This document shows, one piece after another, positions 24,369 through 33,305 of a DNA stretch of 64,000 nucleotides. Position 1 is the stretch's first letter. Every line of letters starts with the position of its first letter. The position numbers and the translations under genes were made by a program. The notes beneath the pieces are model-generated. The model was not told the origin of the DNA, searched no databases, and saw only the letters and a program-made list of their open reading frames with translations. Source of the stretch: Deltaproteobacteria bacterium (lineage in GTDB: Bacteria > Myxococcota > Kuafuiibacteriia > Kuafuiibacteriales > Kuafuiibacteriaceae); assembly GCA_016713425.1 (NCBI GenBank), contig JADJPE010000005.1, positions 1,488,001-1,552,000 on the forward strand, given 5' to 3'.

Positions 24369-25841
24369 ATGCCGCGAGAAGACGCGTCTACGACGACCCG
24401 AGGTTCCGGTCCCGCCGGCGGTGATCAAGGCCATGGCCGAACGGTTGCGATCGTCGGCGGTGGTATTTCGGGGCTCGCGGTGGCCGAAGCCATTGAGAGG
24501 CTTGGGGCGGCCGACGGGATACCGATCCGCACGATCGTCCTCGAGCGCGAGGCTGCGCCGGGCGGGAAGATCAAGACCCAGCGCGTCGACGGTTTCGTCG
24601 TCGAGACTGGGCCGCACGGCTTCTTGGATAAGGAGCCGGTCGTTTTCGAGCTCATCGATCGGCTTGGTCTGACCTCAGCGCTTGTCACAGCCGATGCGTC
24701 TTCAGCGCGGCGCTACATCGTCCGCGGCGGGTGCCTTCGCGCGCTGCCTTCTTCGCCACCCAAGTTTCTGGTGTCGGGCGTATTGCCTGCCCATCAGCGC
24801 TTTCGAGTTCTGCTCGAGCCTTGGGTTCGGCAGCGTGCCGCCGATGCCACGGACGACGAGAGTGTCTTCGATTTTGCATCTCGTCGAATCGGCCGCGGTG
24901 CGGCGGAGGTGTTGGTCGATGCGATGGTGACCGGCATCTTTGGTGGGGATCCGAAGGCCCTCTCATTGCGGTCCGCCTTTCCGCGCATGATGGAACTGGA
25001 GGCGACGTACGGGAGTCTGATTCGGGCTCAGATCTCGATCACCAAGGCGCGTCGACGCGCTGGTGGAACGAAGGCGGGCGTGAATCCGGCCATGGGGGGC
25101 GGGCTCAACAGTTTTCGGATGGGCCTCGGGACGCTCACGGACGCGCTGGCCGCGCGAACCCATGTGCGTGTGGGGTTCGATGCGGCCGAGATACAAGTTC
25201 CGTTCTGCGTGCGGGGTCAGGGCACGGAAGTTCGCGCCGACGCGGTGGTTCTCGCGACGCCGGCCGATGTCATGTCGGGTCTACTCGAACCTATTGCTCC
25301 CGACGTTGCCGAAATTATTAAAGAAATACCATATGCGCCGGTTTCGGTCGTCGTCCACGCGTTTCGGCGCGCCGACTTGCCGTCGACCGTGGTGCTCGAC
25401 GGATTTGGTTTCCTGATCCCTCACCACGAAGGGCGTGAAATCCTAGGTACGATTTGGGCCTCTACTGTTTTTCCTGACCACGCGCCCGAGGGCATGGTCA
25501 TGCTTCGCACGATGGTGGGTGGTGCGCGCAGACCGGAGTTGATGGCGCTCGACGACGCGGAGATGCTCGAACGTGTTCGTGCTGAGCTCGTGAAAATCAT
25601 GAGAATTCCGCCCGATACGAAGCCCGTCTTCGAGCGCGTGCTCAGGTGGCCGGTCGCGATCCCGCAGTACACCATCGGGCATGCGTCTCGCGTGGACGCC
25701 ATGGACCGGCTCGAAGCGCGCATCCCGGGACTTTTCGCAACGGGTAATGCGTTCCGGGGGGTCGCGATGATCGCGTGCATCGTCGATGCTCAGCGGGTCG
25801 CGGAGCGGGTCGTGCGCCATGTTGCCGCCAAGAGGACGTAA
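24369..25841 (+). CDS. hemG: Oxygen-dependent protoporphyrinogen oxidase (HemY type)
   Basis: FAD enzyme oxidising protoporphyrinogen IX (or coproporphyrinogen III) in late haem synthesis. 490 residues. The FAD dinucleotide-binding motif VAIVGGGISGLAVAEAIERL is near 28-47, then VLEREAAPGGKIKTQRVDGF, ETGPHGFLD, the middle motif VTGIFGGDPKALSLRSAFP, and the C-terminal FATGNAFRGVAMIACIVDA that contacts FAD. The N-terminus before the FAD motif (DASTTTRGSGPAGG) is a polar extension. It is 14 bp after hemE, and its 3' end overlaps the next ORF by 23 bp. Confidence 0.95.
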   Translation: MPREDASTTTRGSGPAGGDQGHGRTVAIVGGGISGLAVAEAIERLGAADGIPIRTIVLEREAAPGGKIKTQRVDGFVVETGPHGFLDKEPVVFELIDRLGLTSALVTADASSARRYIVRGGCLRALPSSPPKFLVSGVLPAHQRFRVLLEPWVRQRAADATDDESVFDFASRRIGRGAAEVLVDAMVTGIFGGDPKALSLRSAFPRMMELEATYGSLIRAQISITKARRRAGGTKAGVNPAMGGGLNSFRMGLGTLTDALAARTHVRVGFDAAEIQVPFCVRGQGTEVRADAVVLATPADVMSGLLEPIAPDVAEIIKEIPYAPVSVVVHAFRRADLPSTVVLDGFGFLIPHHEGREILGTIWASTVFPDHAPEGMVMLRTMVGGARRPELMALDDAEMLERVRAELVKIMRIPPDTKPVFERVLRWPVAIPQYTIGHASRVDAMDRLEARIPGLFATGNAFRGVAMIACIVDAQRVAERVVRHVAAKRT

Positions 25842-28800
25842 GATTTCTTCAGCGTCCGCGATCATTGTTTTCGCGGCGCTCGTCTCCCTCGCGGCCGCCG
25901 TTACCGCGATCATGATCGGCCGTGAGGATGTGGTCGGCACGAACCAGGACCCGGATGCCCACCCGAAGGCGAAGGCCGACCGGGAAACCGGCGCTGCGGG
26001 TCGAGCGGATTCGCTGGACGGAGACAGGGATCGTCGGCCGTCGGATCGACCGCTCGGTTTCGATGTGTCCTGCCGAGTCGCGGGTACGCTCGACAATGGC
26101 ACGGCCGCTCGCGTACGCGTGCATCTCTTCGAGGCAGAGCTTGGGGTTGAGGCGCGGCTTCTGCTTGGCGGTCACGCGTTTTCGGTCGAGCTGCCGGCTT
26201 TCGGCGCCTTCGTCGCAACGGCCATGGCGGACGACGGAAGGACGGTCGAAGCGACGGGGGCTTGCCGTGGGCCGGGTCAGGTGTCGCTCCAGCTTCAGTT
26301 TCCGGATGGGGATGCGAACGCCACCCTGGTTTCCGGGCAGTGCGTCTATCTCGAAACGGGTGCCGCCGTGGCCGACGCCATGGTTCGCGCCGTCCAAGCG
26401 TCGGCCTCTGCGCTCGGTGATCCATTTCAATTAGGCTCTGGGTTCGAGACCTCCGGAGGACGCGACCGTGTGCTTTGGTCCACCGTGACCAACACGGAGG
26501 GCCATTTCCAGGTGCGCGTCAAACCTGGCGCATACGCGGTCAGATGCCTCAAAGAGATGGACGAGGGTGTTCCGGCATCCCTGTTTGTGTCCGCGCGCCC
26601 CGCCTTGCCGCTGACCCTGTTCGTCGAAGCACGGGCGTCGGTTGCGGGTGAGGTGCGCAACGAAGACGGTCGCACGGTCGCGGGTGTCGAGGTGATGGGG
26701 CGTCCAGCACGCCTCGCTGCTGCTGGGGCCGAGGCGGCGGCGGAAGCGGTTGGTCGTGGGGGGCCCGGAGCGGCGCCGTCTGGTTTTCGGACGGCGAGGA
26801 CCGACGAGACGGGTCGATTTCTACTGCGCGGGCTGCCGGTTGGGCCGGTTGTCGTGGAAGCGCATACCGAGGACGCCTTCGCGGAAGCCCAGGGGTTGGC
26901 GCGCGCGGCGCTTCCCTACACGGAGTTCGAGCTCGTTCTGCGGCGAGAGGGCCCGAGCATACGTGGGGTCGTGCAGTCGACCGACGCGAGCGTGCCTTTG
27001 GTTGCGGCGGCCGTGCTTGTTTCCGTCGAGGCGATGCCGCCGGCGAGAGGTCGCGCGCCCCGGGTGCCGGTTCGTCGATCGACGACGGTGGGCGACGAGG
27101 GCCGCTTCTTCTTGGGCGGCCTCGCGCCTGGAAAATATGCGGTTCGCGCGAAGGCGCCCGGATGGGCAGAGACACGGGTTGAGGTCGAGGTGGGTCAGTC
27201 CCCCGTCGAGGTCACGCTCGCGCTCGATCGAGCTTGTGACGCCGAGCTCGTTGTGGAGCCGGCCGACCCGCGTCTTCCGGTCGTCGTCACCGTGCGCCGC
27301 GCGGAGTCCGCGCTGCGAGGGCCGCATGCGTCGCAACCCAACGTTTCGAAATCGTCGGATGGGACGCCCGAGCGGCCACTCGAGCGAGAGCTGAGTGGGC
27401 AGACGGGCGACGTCCTGCGCCTCGCGGACGTCGTGGGCACCGCAAGTCTACTTGCGCGCACGGTCGGCTCGGTGGCGCGGAGAGCGAGCGCAACATCGGT
27501 GGACCTATGTCGAGGTGAGCCGATTCGATTGGTGCTTGGGACCTCGGGGTCGTCGACCGACGGCGAGGACCCCGATGCGCCGGATGCTGAGGACAACAAG
27601 GAGGATCCGGCAAACGGCCAGGTTGTTGCGACGGTTCTCAATGACGAGAAGGGTCCGGTCGCGGGTGTGCGCGTGTCGATTCACCCCGGGGAGCACGTGT
27701 CCCAGACGGACGAACAGGGGCGTGCGCGTTTCGAGGATGTTGTGCCCGGTCGATACCGCGCGTTTGCGGAGGGATCGAACGAGACGAAGGGGTTCAGCCT
27801 GGCGGCGGGCGCCCACGTGGACATCGCTTTCACCGTCCAGTCTGATCCGGGAGAGATCCGAGGCACGGTGACCGCGATGGGGATCCCGGTCGAAGGTGCC
27901 AAGGTTTTGGCGGTCTGCGCGCCGAATGGGGCGATGCCAGATCTCGAGAACGCGCGCGTCGAGACGCGCACTGATTCGGCGGGAGGCTTTCGTTTTTCGC
28001 CGAGCGGCGGTGGTTTCTGCACGGTGCGGGCTGAGCACGCCACGAAAGGTCGAAGCGAACCGGTCACGCTGAAGGCAGGCGCGTTGCCGGCCTGGATCGA
28101 GCTCGAGGCGATGGCGTCGATCGAGGGACGAATCCTTGTGCGGGGTACTGAGAGGCCGGCCGTACCTGCCTCGCTGACCATCACGACGCGGGGGCGTGCT
28201 TCGTCGCTCGAGGTCCGGACCGCATACGTCGACGACCCAAGCGGCGCCTTTCGTGTCGATGGGCTTTCGCCGGGAACGATTTCTGTCGCCGCGACGACCG
28301 AGCTTGGGCAAGGGCACCTCGATGTCTCGGTCGTCGGAGGTGAGGTGCGCCGCGGTGTGGATCTGTTTGTTTTCGCATCCGGGGTCGTCTCGGGTCGCGT
28401 CGTCCAGGTGATCGACACGCCCGGCGGTGGGGCACCCACGCTGCGGCCGATCGGCAAGGCCCGCGTCTCGGTCGTTGGATTCGATGGGGGCGACGTTCTT
28501 GATTCGACGCGCCTCGGGCGCGTTGCGACCGGCCAGGACGGACGCTTTCGATTGACCGTGCCGGCTGGGAGGCTGTTGCGGGTTTATGCTAGTTCGAGCG
28601 GCTTTTATCCTCAGGGTTCAGAGCCCTTCGATCTCGGGGCATCCGACGGACCGACGGACGTGGGCGATATCGCCCTGACGGCCCGCGGCGGGCCGGCCGA
28701 GAAGGAGGGAGGGGTGGGCATCATGATCGCGCAAGACCCAAGAGGCGCGCGTGTGATTCAGTTTACAGAGGTCTCGCCCGGCCGCGATGCTGGCCTCCAG

Positions 28801-28995
28801 GTTGGCGACGTGATCGTGAGCGTGGACGGTGAAGCCGTGAGCCGACAACCTATTATTAACTGGGTTGTTTCGCTTCGCGGTCCGGTTGGGACCAAGGTTG
28901 TTCTTGGCGTGGAGCGGGGTGCTGGCCCAACGTCGACGTTCGTTGTGGTGCGGGGCAATGTTGGCCTCAAGGAAGTGCCAGCGCTCCTCGAGTGA
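25819..28995 (+). CDS. Membrane-anchored protein with carboxypeptidase-regulatory-like repeats and C-terminal PDZ
   Basis: 1058 residues. A single N-terminal membrane anchor (about 8-34, ASAIIVFAALVSLAAAVTAI) leaves the rest outside the cytoplasm. The body is a chain of beta-sandwich modules of the CarboxypepD_reg/Cna-B type, with recurring GRFLLRGLPVGPVVVEAHTE, GRFFLGGLAPGKYAVRAKAP, GRARFEDVVPGRYRAFAEGS and GAFRVDGLSPGTISVAATTE. A PDZ domain closes the protein (VGIMIAQDPRGARVIQFTEV, then AGLQVGDVIVSVDGEAV, about 965-1050). No catalytic domain is visible. It begins inside the hemG 3' end, which may reflect compact packing rather than shared function. Probable envelope scaffold. Confidence 0.85.
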   Translation: MLPPRGRKISSASAIIVFAALVSLAAAVTAIMIGREDVVGTNQDPDAHPKAKADRETGAAGRADSLDGDRDRRPSDRPLGFDVSCRVAGTLDNGTAARVRVHLFEAELGVEARLLLGGHAFSVELPAFGAFVATAMADDGRTVEATGACRGPGQVSLQLQFPDGDANATLVSGQCVYLETGAAVADAMVRAVQASASALGDPFQLGSGFETSGGRDRVLWSTVTNTEGHFQVRVKPGAYAVRCLKEMDEGVPASLFVSARPALPLTLFVEARASVAGEVRNEDGRTVAGVEVMGRPARLAAAGAEAAAEAVGRGGPGAAPSGFRTARTDETGRFLLRGLPVGPVVVEAHTEDAFAEAQGLARAALPYTEFELVLRREGPSIRGVVQSTDASVPLVAAAVLVSVEAMPPARGRAPRVPVRRSTTVGDEGRFFLGGLAPGKYAVRAKAPGWAETRVEVEVGQSPVEVTLALDRACDAELVVEPADPRLPVVVTVRRAESALRGPHASQPNVSKSSDGTPERPLERELSGQTGDVLRLADVVGTASLLARTVGSVARRASATSVDLCRGEPIRLVLGTSGSSTDGEDPDAPDAEDNKEDPANGQVVATVLNDEKGPVAGVRVSIHPGEHVSQTDEQGRARFEDVVPGRYRAFAEGSNETKGFSLAAGAHVDIAFTVQSDPGEIRGTVTAMGIPVEGAKVLAVCAPNGAMPDLENARVETRTDSAGGFRFSPSGGGFCTVRAEHATKGRSEPVTLKAGALPAWIELEAMASIEGRILVRGTERPAVPASLTITTRGRASSLEVRTAYVDDPSGAFRVDGLSPGTISVAATTELGQGHLDVSVVGGEVRRGVDLFVFASGVVSGRVVQVIDTPGGGAPTLRPIGKARVSVVGFDGGDVLDSTRLGRVATGQDGRFRLTVPAGRLLRVYASSSGFYPQGSEPFDLGASDGPTDVGDIALTARGGPAEKEGGVGIMIAQDPRGARVIQFTEVSPGRDAGLQVGDVIVSVDGEAVSRQPIINWVVSLRGPVGTKVVLGVERGAGPTSTFVVVRGNVGLKEVPALLE

Positions 28996-29084
28996 CGGCT
29001 GTTGTCCCGGCGGTGGCCTGGCAAAAAAAGATTCCTGGCCAAGGATTGGCGCGAAACCCGGTTCTTCTGTTGTAATACATTCGT

Positions 29085-30011
29085 ATGGCGGGGACGGGGA
29101 GTAAGGGACCTCGGCGCAATCGTTTGGTCGAGTCCGAGGCTCGGCGTTCCTCGACTCGGGACAAGAATCAGTCCCCTCGCACCATTCAGGAGATTTTCGG
29201 TCTCGGGGGATCAGCCAAAGGACCTGATGGGTCGGCCGCGATTTATTCGCGCGAGGACTTGATTCGATTCGTTTCGGGCCAGATTACGCTCGGTGACCTC
29301 CAGGGGATCACGAAGGACGAGCAGTATCAAATGGCCGAGATTGGCTACAACTGCCTCCGCCTGGCGCGATACGATGACGCCCGCACGGTCTTCGAAGGTC
29401 TCATGGCGCTCGATCCCTTCGATGCGTACTTCCAGACCGCGCTCGGCACGATCGCCCACCAGACGGGCGATTTTGCGCTGGCCGACACACGCTACAGTCG
29501 AGCCCTCGAGATCAATCCGTACTCCGGGACTGCGCGGGCAAGTCGAGGGGAGCTGCGTTTCATTCGCGGCGACGCCGTCAGTGCGCTGGCCGACCTCATG
29601 CGATCGGTCGAGGACGATGTTGAGGGTAAGGAGCCGGCGACGCTGCGCGCCCGCGCCATCGTCGAGTCACTCAAACGCGCCTTTTCGATCCAAGGTGACC
29701 GCGAGCTGATCGCCAGGGTCGAGGCCGAGCCGGATGCTGCGGTCGAGATCGTGCGACAGCTCTTGGGTGTCGGGCCGGTGGAAGACGAAGCGGGTGCCGA
29801 CTCGGCGAAAGCGGGTGCCGACTCGGCGAAAGCGGGTGCCGACTCGGCGAAAGCGGGGGCTGGCTCCACGCGTCTCGGGTCCGATGCGGGATCTCTGTCC
29901 GCGGCGGATTCTGGTGGCGACGCCGCCTTGCCTCGTCGTCCTCCTCGCGCGCGCGCGCGCCCAAGACCGAGGCCGCGCAATCGGCCCACGCGCGGCCCCC
30001 GAAAGGGTTGA
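29085..30011 (+). CDS. TPR protein resembling SycD/LcrH chaperones, with repeat-rich tail
   Basis: 308 residues, no signal peptide. The central part (about 80-190) holds tetratricopeptide repeats with SycD-like spacing: EIGYNCLRLARYDDARTVFE, LMALDPFDAYFQTALGTIAH, FALADTRYSRALEINPYSG. SycD-type proteins are cytosolic chaperones, but similar TPRs occur in regulators; no secretion genes are nearby. The C-terminus is low complexity: a heptad AGADSAK repeated three times, then a very basic Arg/Pro tail (PPRARARPRPRPRNRPTRGP). An AT-rich TAATACAT just upstream of the ATG may be a -10 element. It ends 31 bp before the NtrC-type regulator. Confidence 0.8.
   Translation: MAGTGSKGPRRNRLVESEARRSSTRDKNQSPRTIQEIFGLGGSAKGPDGSAAIYSREDLIRFVSGQITLGDLQGITKDEQYQMAEIGYNCLRLARYDDARTVFEGLMALDPFDAYFQTALGTIAHQTGDFALADTRYSRALEINPYSGTARASRGELRFIRGDAVSALADLMRSVEDDVEGKEPATLRARAIVESLKRAFSIQGDRELIARVEAEPDAAVEIVRQLLGVGPVEDEAGADSAKAGADSAKAGADSAKAGAGSTRLGSDAGSLSAADSGGDAALPRRPPRARARPRPRPRNRPTRGPRKG
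29790..29852. repeat. 21-bp tandem repeat (AGADSAK x 3)
   Basis: Three perfect 21-bp copies encoding the heptad AGADSAK, followed by a diverged copy (AGAGSTR), within the C-terminal linker of the SycD-like TPR gene. Perfect nucleotide identity suggests recent expansion. Confidence 0.95.
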
Positions 30012-30042
30012 CTCGCCGAGCGACGAATCTGAGTTCTGGGTC

Positions 30043-31410
30043 ATGGTGAGTGCCCGCATTCTGATACTCGACGACGAGCCCAACATCGTTGTTTCTCTGT
30101 CGAGGGCCCTCGAGCTCGAAGGCTACGCCGTCGAGACTGCCTCGACCGTAGCCGAAGCAGAGCAACGCATTCAGCGACGCCAGCCAGACCTCGCGCTCCT
30201 CGATGTTCGCCTCCCTGACGGCGACGGCATCGAATTGCTCGAGCGGATCAAGAAGAGCGAAAGCGCGCCGCCGGTCGTGATGATGAGTGGACACGGAACC
30301 ATCGACGAAGCGGTGCGCGCGATTCAGCTCGGAGCGGCCGACTTCCTCGAGAAACCCATCGGCCAGGATCGACTCCTCCTGACCATTGAGAACACCCTCA
30401 AGATGGCTCGACTCGTCGAAGAGAACCGTGTGCTTCGCGACGAAGCCCGTCGCGCGATGGGGACGTCGGACATTCTGGGGCGCTCGAAAGCGGTTGTGAG
30501 CTTGAAGAGCCAAATCGACCGTGTCGCCTCGAGCGAGGGGCGCGTCCTCATCACCGGTGAGAATGGTACCGGCAAGGAGCTTATTGCGGCGGCCATTCAC
30601 GCAGCCTCGCCGCGCAAAGACCGACCCTTCGTGTCGCTCAACTGCGCGGCCGTGCCGGCCGAACTGATCGAGTCGGAGCTCTTTGGACACGAGAAGGGCG
30701 CGTTCACGGGTGCCATCTCGCGCAAACTCGGGAAGTTCGAACGCGCGCATACGGGAACGCTCTTTCTCGACGAAGTCGGCGATATGCCGATGCAGATGCA
30801 AGTCAAATTGCTTCGGGTTCTTCAGACCGGCGAGCTCGAACGCGTTGGCGGCACGGATACTCTTCGCGTGGACGTTCGCGTCGTCGCGGCGACCAACAAA
30901 GACCTGTCGCTCGAAATGGCCGAGGGTCGTTTTCGCGAAGATCTCTATTACCGGCTCAACGTTGTTCCGATCGTTTCGCCTCCACTTCGGGACCGGAAAG
31001 AAGATATCCCGATCTTGGTTTCGCACTTCGTGGCCGAAATGGCGGAGCGAAACCATCGTCGTGTGCCGAGCCTCAGCGATCGAGCCCTGAGTATCCTCGC
31101 TGCGCACAACTATCCGGGAAACATTCGCGAGCTCAGGAATCTCGTCGAACGCATCGTGATTCTTGCGCCCCCGGACAAGGATGTGCTCGAGGGTGACGAC
31201 GTGCAGCCGCTCGTGCCCTCGATGGCGATGCGGGCGCCGGTTGGGTATCAGCCCGGTGCGAAGCTGTCCGATCTCATCGACGCCTCCGAGCGCGCCATTA
31301 TTGCAGAGGCTCTTGAAGCGCATGGCGGCGTGATCGCAGAGACCGCCCGCGCCTTGGGGGTCGAGCGATCGAACTTCCACAAGAAGCTCAAGGCGATTGG
31401 GTTACGCTAG
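30043..31410 (+). CDS. NtrC-family sigma-54 response regulator
   Basis: 455 residues from ATG 30043 (MVSARILILDDEPNIV). The receiver domain covers about 1-120: acidic DDE at 10-12, phospho-acceptor Asp in LALLDVRLPDGDG, Thr/Ser in VVMMSGHGT, Lys in DFLEKPI. The AAA+ domain is about 150-385: Walker A GENGTGKE, GAFTGA, Walker B GTLFLDEVGDM and FREDLYYRLNVVP. The C-terminal Fis-type HTH ends the protein (ETARALGVERSNFHKKLKAI). The architecture is NtrC/NtrX. No histidine kinase is adjacent, so it is an orphan here. A sigma-54-like promoter lies 139 bp downstream, before the next TPR gene. Confidence 0.96.
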   Translation: MVSARILILDDEPNIVVSLSRALELEGYAVETASTVAEAEQRIQRRQPDLALLDVRLPDGDGIELLERIKKSESAPPVVMMSGHGTIDEAVRAIQLGAADFLEKPIGQDRLLLTIENTLKMARLVEENRVLRDEARRAMGTSDILGRSKAVVSLKSQIDRVASSEGRVLITGENGTGKELIAAAIHAASPRKDRPFVSLNCAAVPAELIESELFGHEKGAFTGAISRKLGKFERAHTGTLFLDEVGDMPMQMQVKLLRVLQTGELERVGGTDTLRVDVRVVAATNKDLSLEMAEGRFREDLYYRLNVVPIVSPPLRDRKEDIPILVSHFVAEMAERNHRRVPSLSDRALSILAAHNYPGNIRELRNLVERIVILAPPDKDVLEGDDVQPLVPSMAMRAPVGYQPGAKLSDLIDASERAIIAEALEAHGGVIAETARALGVERSNFHKKLKAIGLR

Positions 31411-31548
31411 GTTTGTCGTGTTCCCACTTCCGTGGTTGATGTCACCCGCCTGCGCGAGTGGCGATGCGTACCCACATCGCTGTGGGGACCGACACCTTCG
31501 ATTCATAACTCGTCGAAAATTATGGCTTTATGCGGTCCAGTCGGACGC

Positions 31549-31564
31549 TGGCACGTCCCGTGCT
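31549..31564 (+). promoter_or_regulatory. Sigma-54 promoter candidate
   Basis: TGGCACGTCCCGTGCT matches the -24/-12 consensus TGGCACGNNNNTTGCW in all fixed positions except one (G for T before TGC). GG and GC are 10 bp apart as required. Predicted transcription starts near 31575, just before the ATG at 31581. The gene upstream encodes a sigma-54 activator. Confidence 0.6.
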
Positions 31565-31580
31565 CCTGTGCCTGATCGTG

Positions 31581-32999
31581 ATGAAAAACCAATCCATCGA
31601 CGACAAGACTCTTTTCAATCATCGAATCATGGCCGGCGTGATGGTGGGTGGGTGCGCGATCGCAAGCGCGGTTTGGATCCACTTTCGTCAACCCGAGATG
31701 CCGAACCCCTCAGGGGACGAGGTCTCAAGTGCACAAGTCCCCTCTGATCACGCAGAATCGGCAGATGAGGCATCGCCGACGGCCAGCGCCGGGACCACGA
31801 TCGAAGCCGAAACGCGTGAAGGGCGGTCGACCGGAACCGACGCATTGACCGAGACCGACCCGTTGCCCGAAGAGAAGCCGACCGTCATCGTTGCCCTGCC
31901 GCATGATGACGTGGTGACGAACTTCAAGGAAGAGGCCGAGGTTGCGCTCGAAGAGGGGCAGCTCGATGCAGCGCTCGTTGCGCTACGGAAGCACTTGTAT
32001 CGGAACGCGCCCGACGCGTCGACACTCATCGATCTGGCCGAGATTGCATCGGAGTTGAAGCAGTATGCATTGGCTGAGCAAGCATTATTGGATGCATCCG
32101 GCCTCGATCCTGCGAGCCCGGACGTGCCGATCGATCTCGCCCTCGTCTACCTCTCGACAAAAGCGCTCGAAAAGGCCCGGTTCTCTGCGCGGCAGGCGAT
32201 TCGCATCGCTCCGGACCGTGCAGATGCGTGGAATGCGGCCGGGCGTGTCGCGATGGCGAGCAGTGAATGGCAACGGGGCGAGGCTGCTTTTCGTCGAGCG
32301 GTCGAGCTCGACCCCACGAATCCGATGCTTCACAACAATCTCGGGCTTCTCTACATCTATATGCATCAGGGTGTGGACGCGGTGGATGCGCTCGAGACGG
32401 CCGTCGAATTGTACGACGTCGAACCTCCCGCATTCGTTTACAACAACCTCGGCCTCGCGCATGAGTTGAGTGATCAGCGGCTGGAGGCGGCGCAGGCCTT
32501 CTCGAAGGCGCTTGCGCTCAATCCTTTGTATGTGAACGCGCAACTCAACCTTCGACGGCTCGAGGCCTCGATCGCTGAGCACGGCGAGCAAGCAGAGCTC
32601 TCTTTGCTGCAGGATCTCCCGCCGTACGAAGGTGGGTTCGATGGCGCTGCGTCGGATGATTCGGTAATACATGAAGAGCTCGACTTTGACATCGACGTCG
32701 ACGTCGAGGGTGATGTCGATGTCGAGGATGATATCGACGTCGAGGATGATGTCGACGTCGAGGATGATGTCGACGTCGAGGATGATGTCGGCGGCGTGGG
32801 TGATGTCGGCGGCGTGGGTGAGACGGACGAAGGGGTGGATGAAAATGAGGGCGATTGCTGTGGAGAAGCGGAGGCGACCGCGGGGTTCGGTCAGGTGGAC
32901 CTCGGTGAAGTGGATCTCGGTGACGTCGGACGTGGCGCCCGACTCACGTTTGACGAGGCGCTCGATGCGCTTTGGGGTACGGCATCCGCCGAAAGCTGA
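31581..32999 (+). CDS. Membrane-anchored TPR protein with acidic repeat tail
   Basis: 472 residues from ATG 31581 (MKNQSIDDKTLFNHRIMAGV). I chose this start because a sigma-54-like promoter lies at 31549-31564, making the upstream ATG at 31530 untranscribed from it. One membrane segment is near 17-35 (MAGVMVGGCAIASAVWIHF). Residues ~105-350 are TPR repeats (AWNAAGRVAMASSEWQRGEA, NPMLHNNLGLLYIYMHQGVD, AFVYNNLGLAHELSDQRLEA). The C-terminal tail is strongly acidic with VDVEDD hexapeptide repeats. The stop codon overlaps a hairpin (CTGAAGG 32996-33002 with CCTTCAG 33012-33018) that may protect or terminate the message. Confidence 0.82.
   Translation: MKNQSIDDKTLFNHRIMAGVMVGGCAIASAVWIHFRQPEMPNPSGDEVSSAQVPSDHAESADEASPTASAGTTIEAETREGRSTGTDALTETDPLPEEKPTVIVALPHDDVVTNFKEEAEVALEEGQLDAALVALRKHLYRNAPDASTLIDLAEIASELKQYALAEQALLDASGLDPASPDVPIDLALVYLSTKALEKARFSARQAIRIAPDRADAWNAAGRVAMASSEWQRGEAAFRRAVELDPTNPMLHNNLGLLYIYMHQGVDAVDALETAVELYDVEPPAFVYNNLGLAHELSDQRLEAAQAFSKALALNPLYVNAQLNLRRLEASIAEHGEQAELSLLQDLPPYEGGFDGAASDDSVIHEELDFDIDVDVEGDVDVEDDIDVEDDVDVEDDVDVEDDVGGVGDVGGVGETDEGVDENEGDCCGEAEATAGFGQVDLGEVDLGDVGRGARLTFDEALDALWGTASAES
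32697..32822. repeat. 18-bp tandem repeat (VDVEDD-type, 7 units)
   Basis: Seven in-frame 18-bp units encoding VDVEGD, VDVEDD, IDVEDD, VDVEDD, VDVEDD, VGGVGD, VGGVGE in the C-terminal acidic tail of the TPR gene. Central units are almost identical at the DNA level. Confidence 0.93.
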
Positions 33000-33305
33000 A
33001 GGTGCTCTCCGCCTTCAGGATGTGCTGCGGTGTCGCATGTGAGGATGGGGCCCACTTCTTTGGCCTGAGGCCGGCGACACGCATCCAGCGCTCCAGAATC
33101 CTGCGCTCGAAAGCAGGCCGTAAGCCCTGCTTGCGGCCGAAGAGATCGGTTCGAATCGCAACCAGGTTCGGCGCAATCTACGCTTCGCGTTCGACGAATT
33201 GCGGAGCTCTGGTGTTCGTGCCGTCTCAACCGTACAATGAGTTCACGATGCTGGCCCTCTTTCGCGGGGTGAAGACTACTCGTCATATCGACCCGGGCGA
33301 GTGAA
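33000..33305. other. Intergenic region with two perfect hairpins
   Basis: No gene is supported in these 306 bp. Besides the hairpin overlapping the preceding stop, AAGCAGG (33111-33117) pairs perfectly with CCTGCTT (33126-33132) across an 8-nt loop, without a following T-run. A GGTTCGAA at about 33149 does not belong to a tRNA (no cloverleaf). A promoter for the following lipoprotein pair is expected here but not obvious. Confidence 0.5.

Noticed and set aside
29671..31380. 569-codon antisense frame over the NtrC-type regulator.
   Set aside because: Opposite strand encodes unmistakable receiver/AAA+/HTH domains; the antisense product has no motif.
33145..33165. GGTTCGAATC motif resembling a tRNA T-loop.
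   Set aside because: Flanking bases do not pair and no acceptor or anticodon stem is present upstream.
32891..33286. Minus-strand 131-codon frame in the 33.0-33.3 kb gap.
   Set aside because: Runs into the acidic repeat of the TPR gene and has no recognisable domain or RBS.
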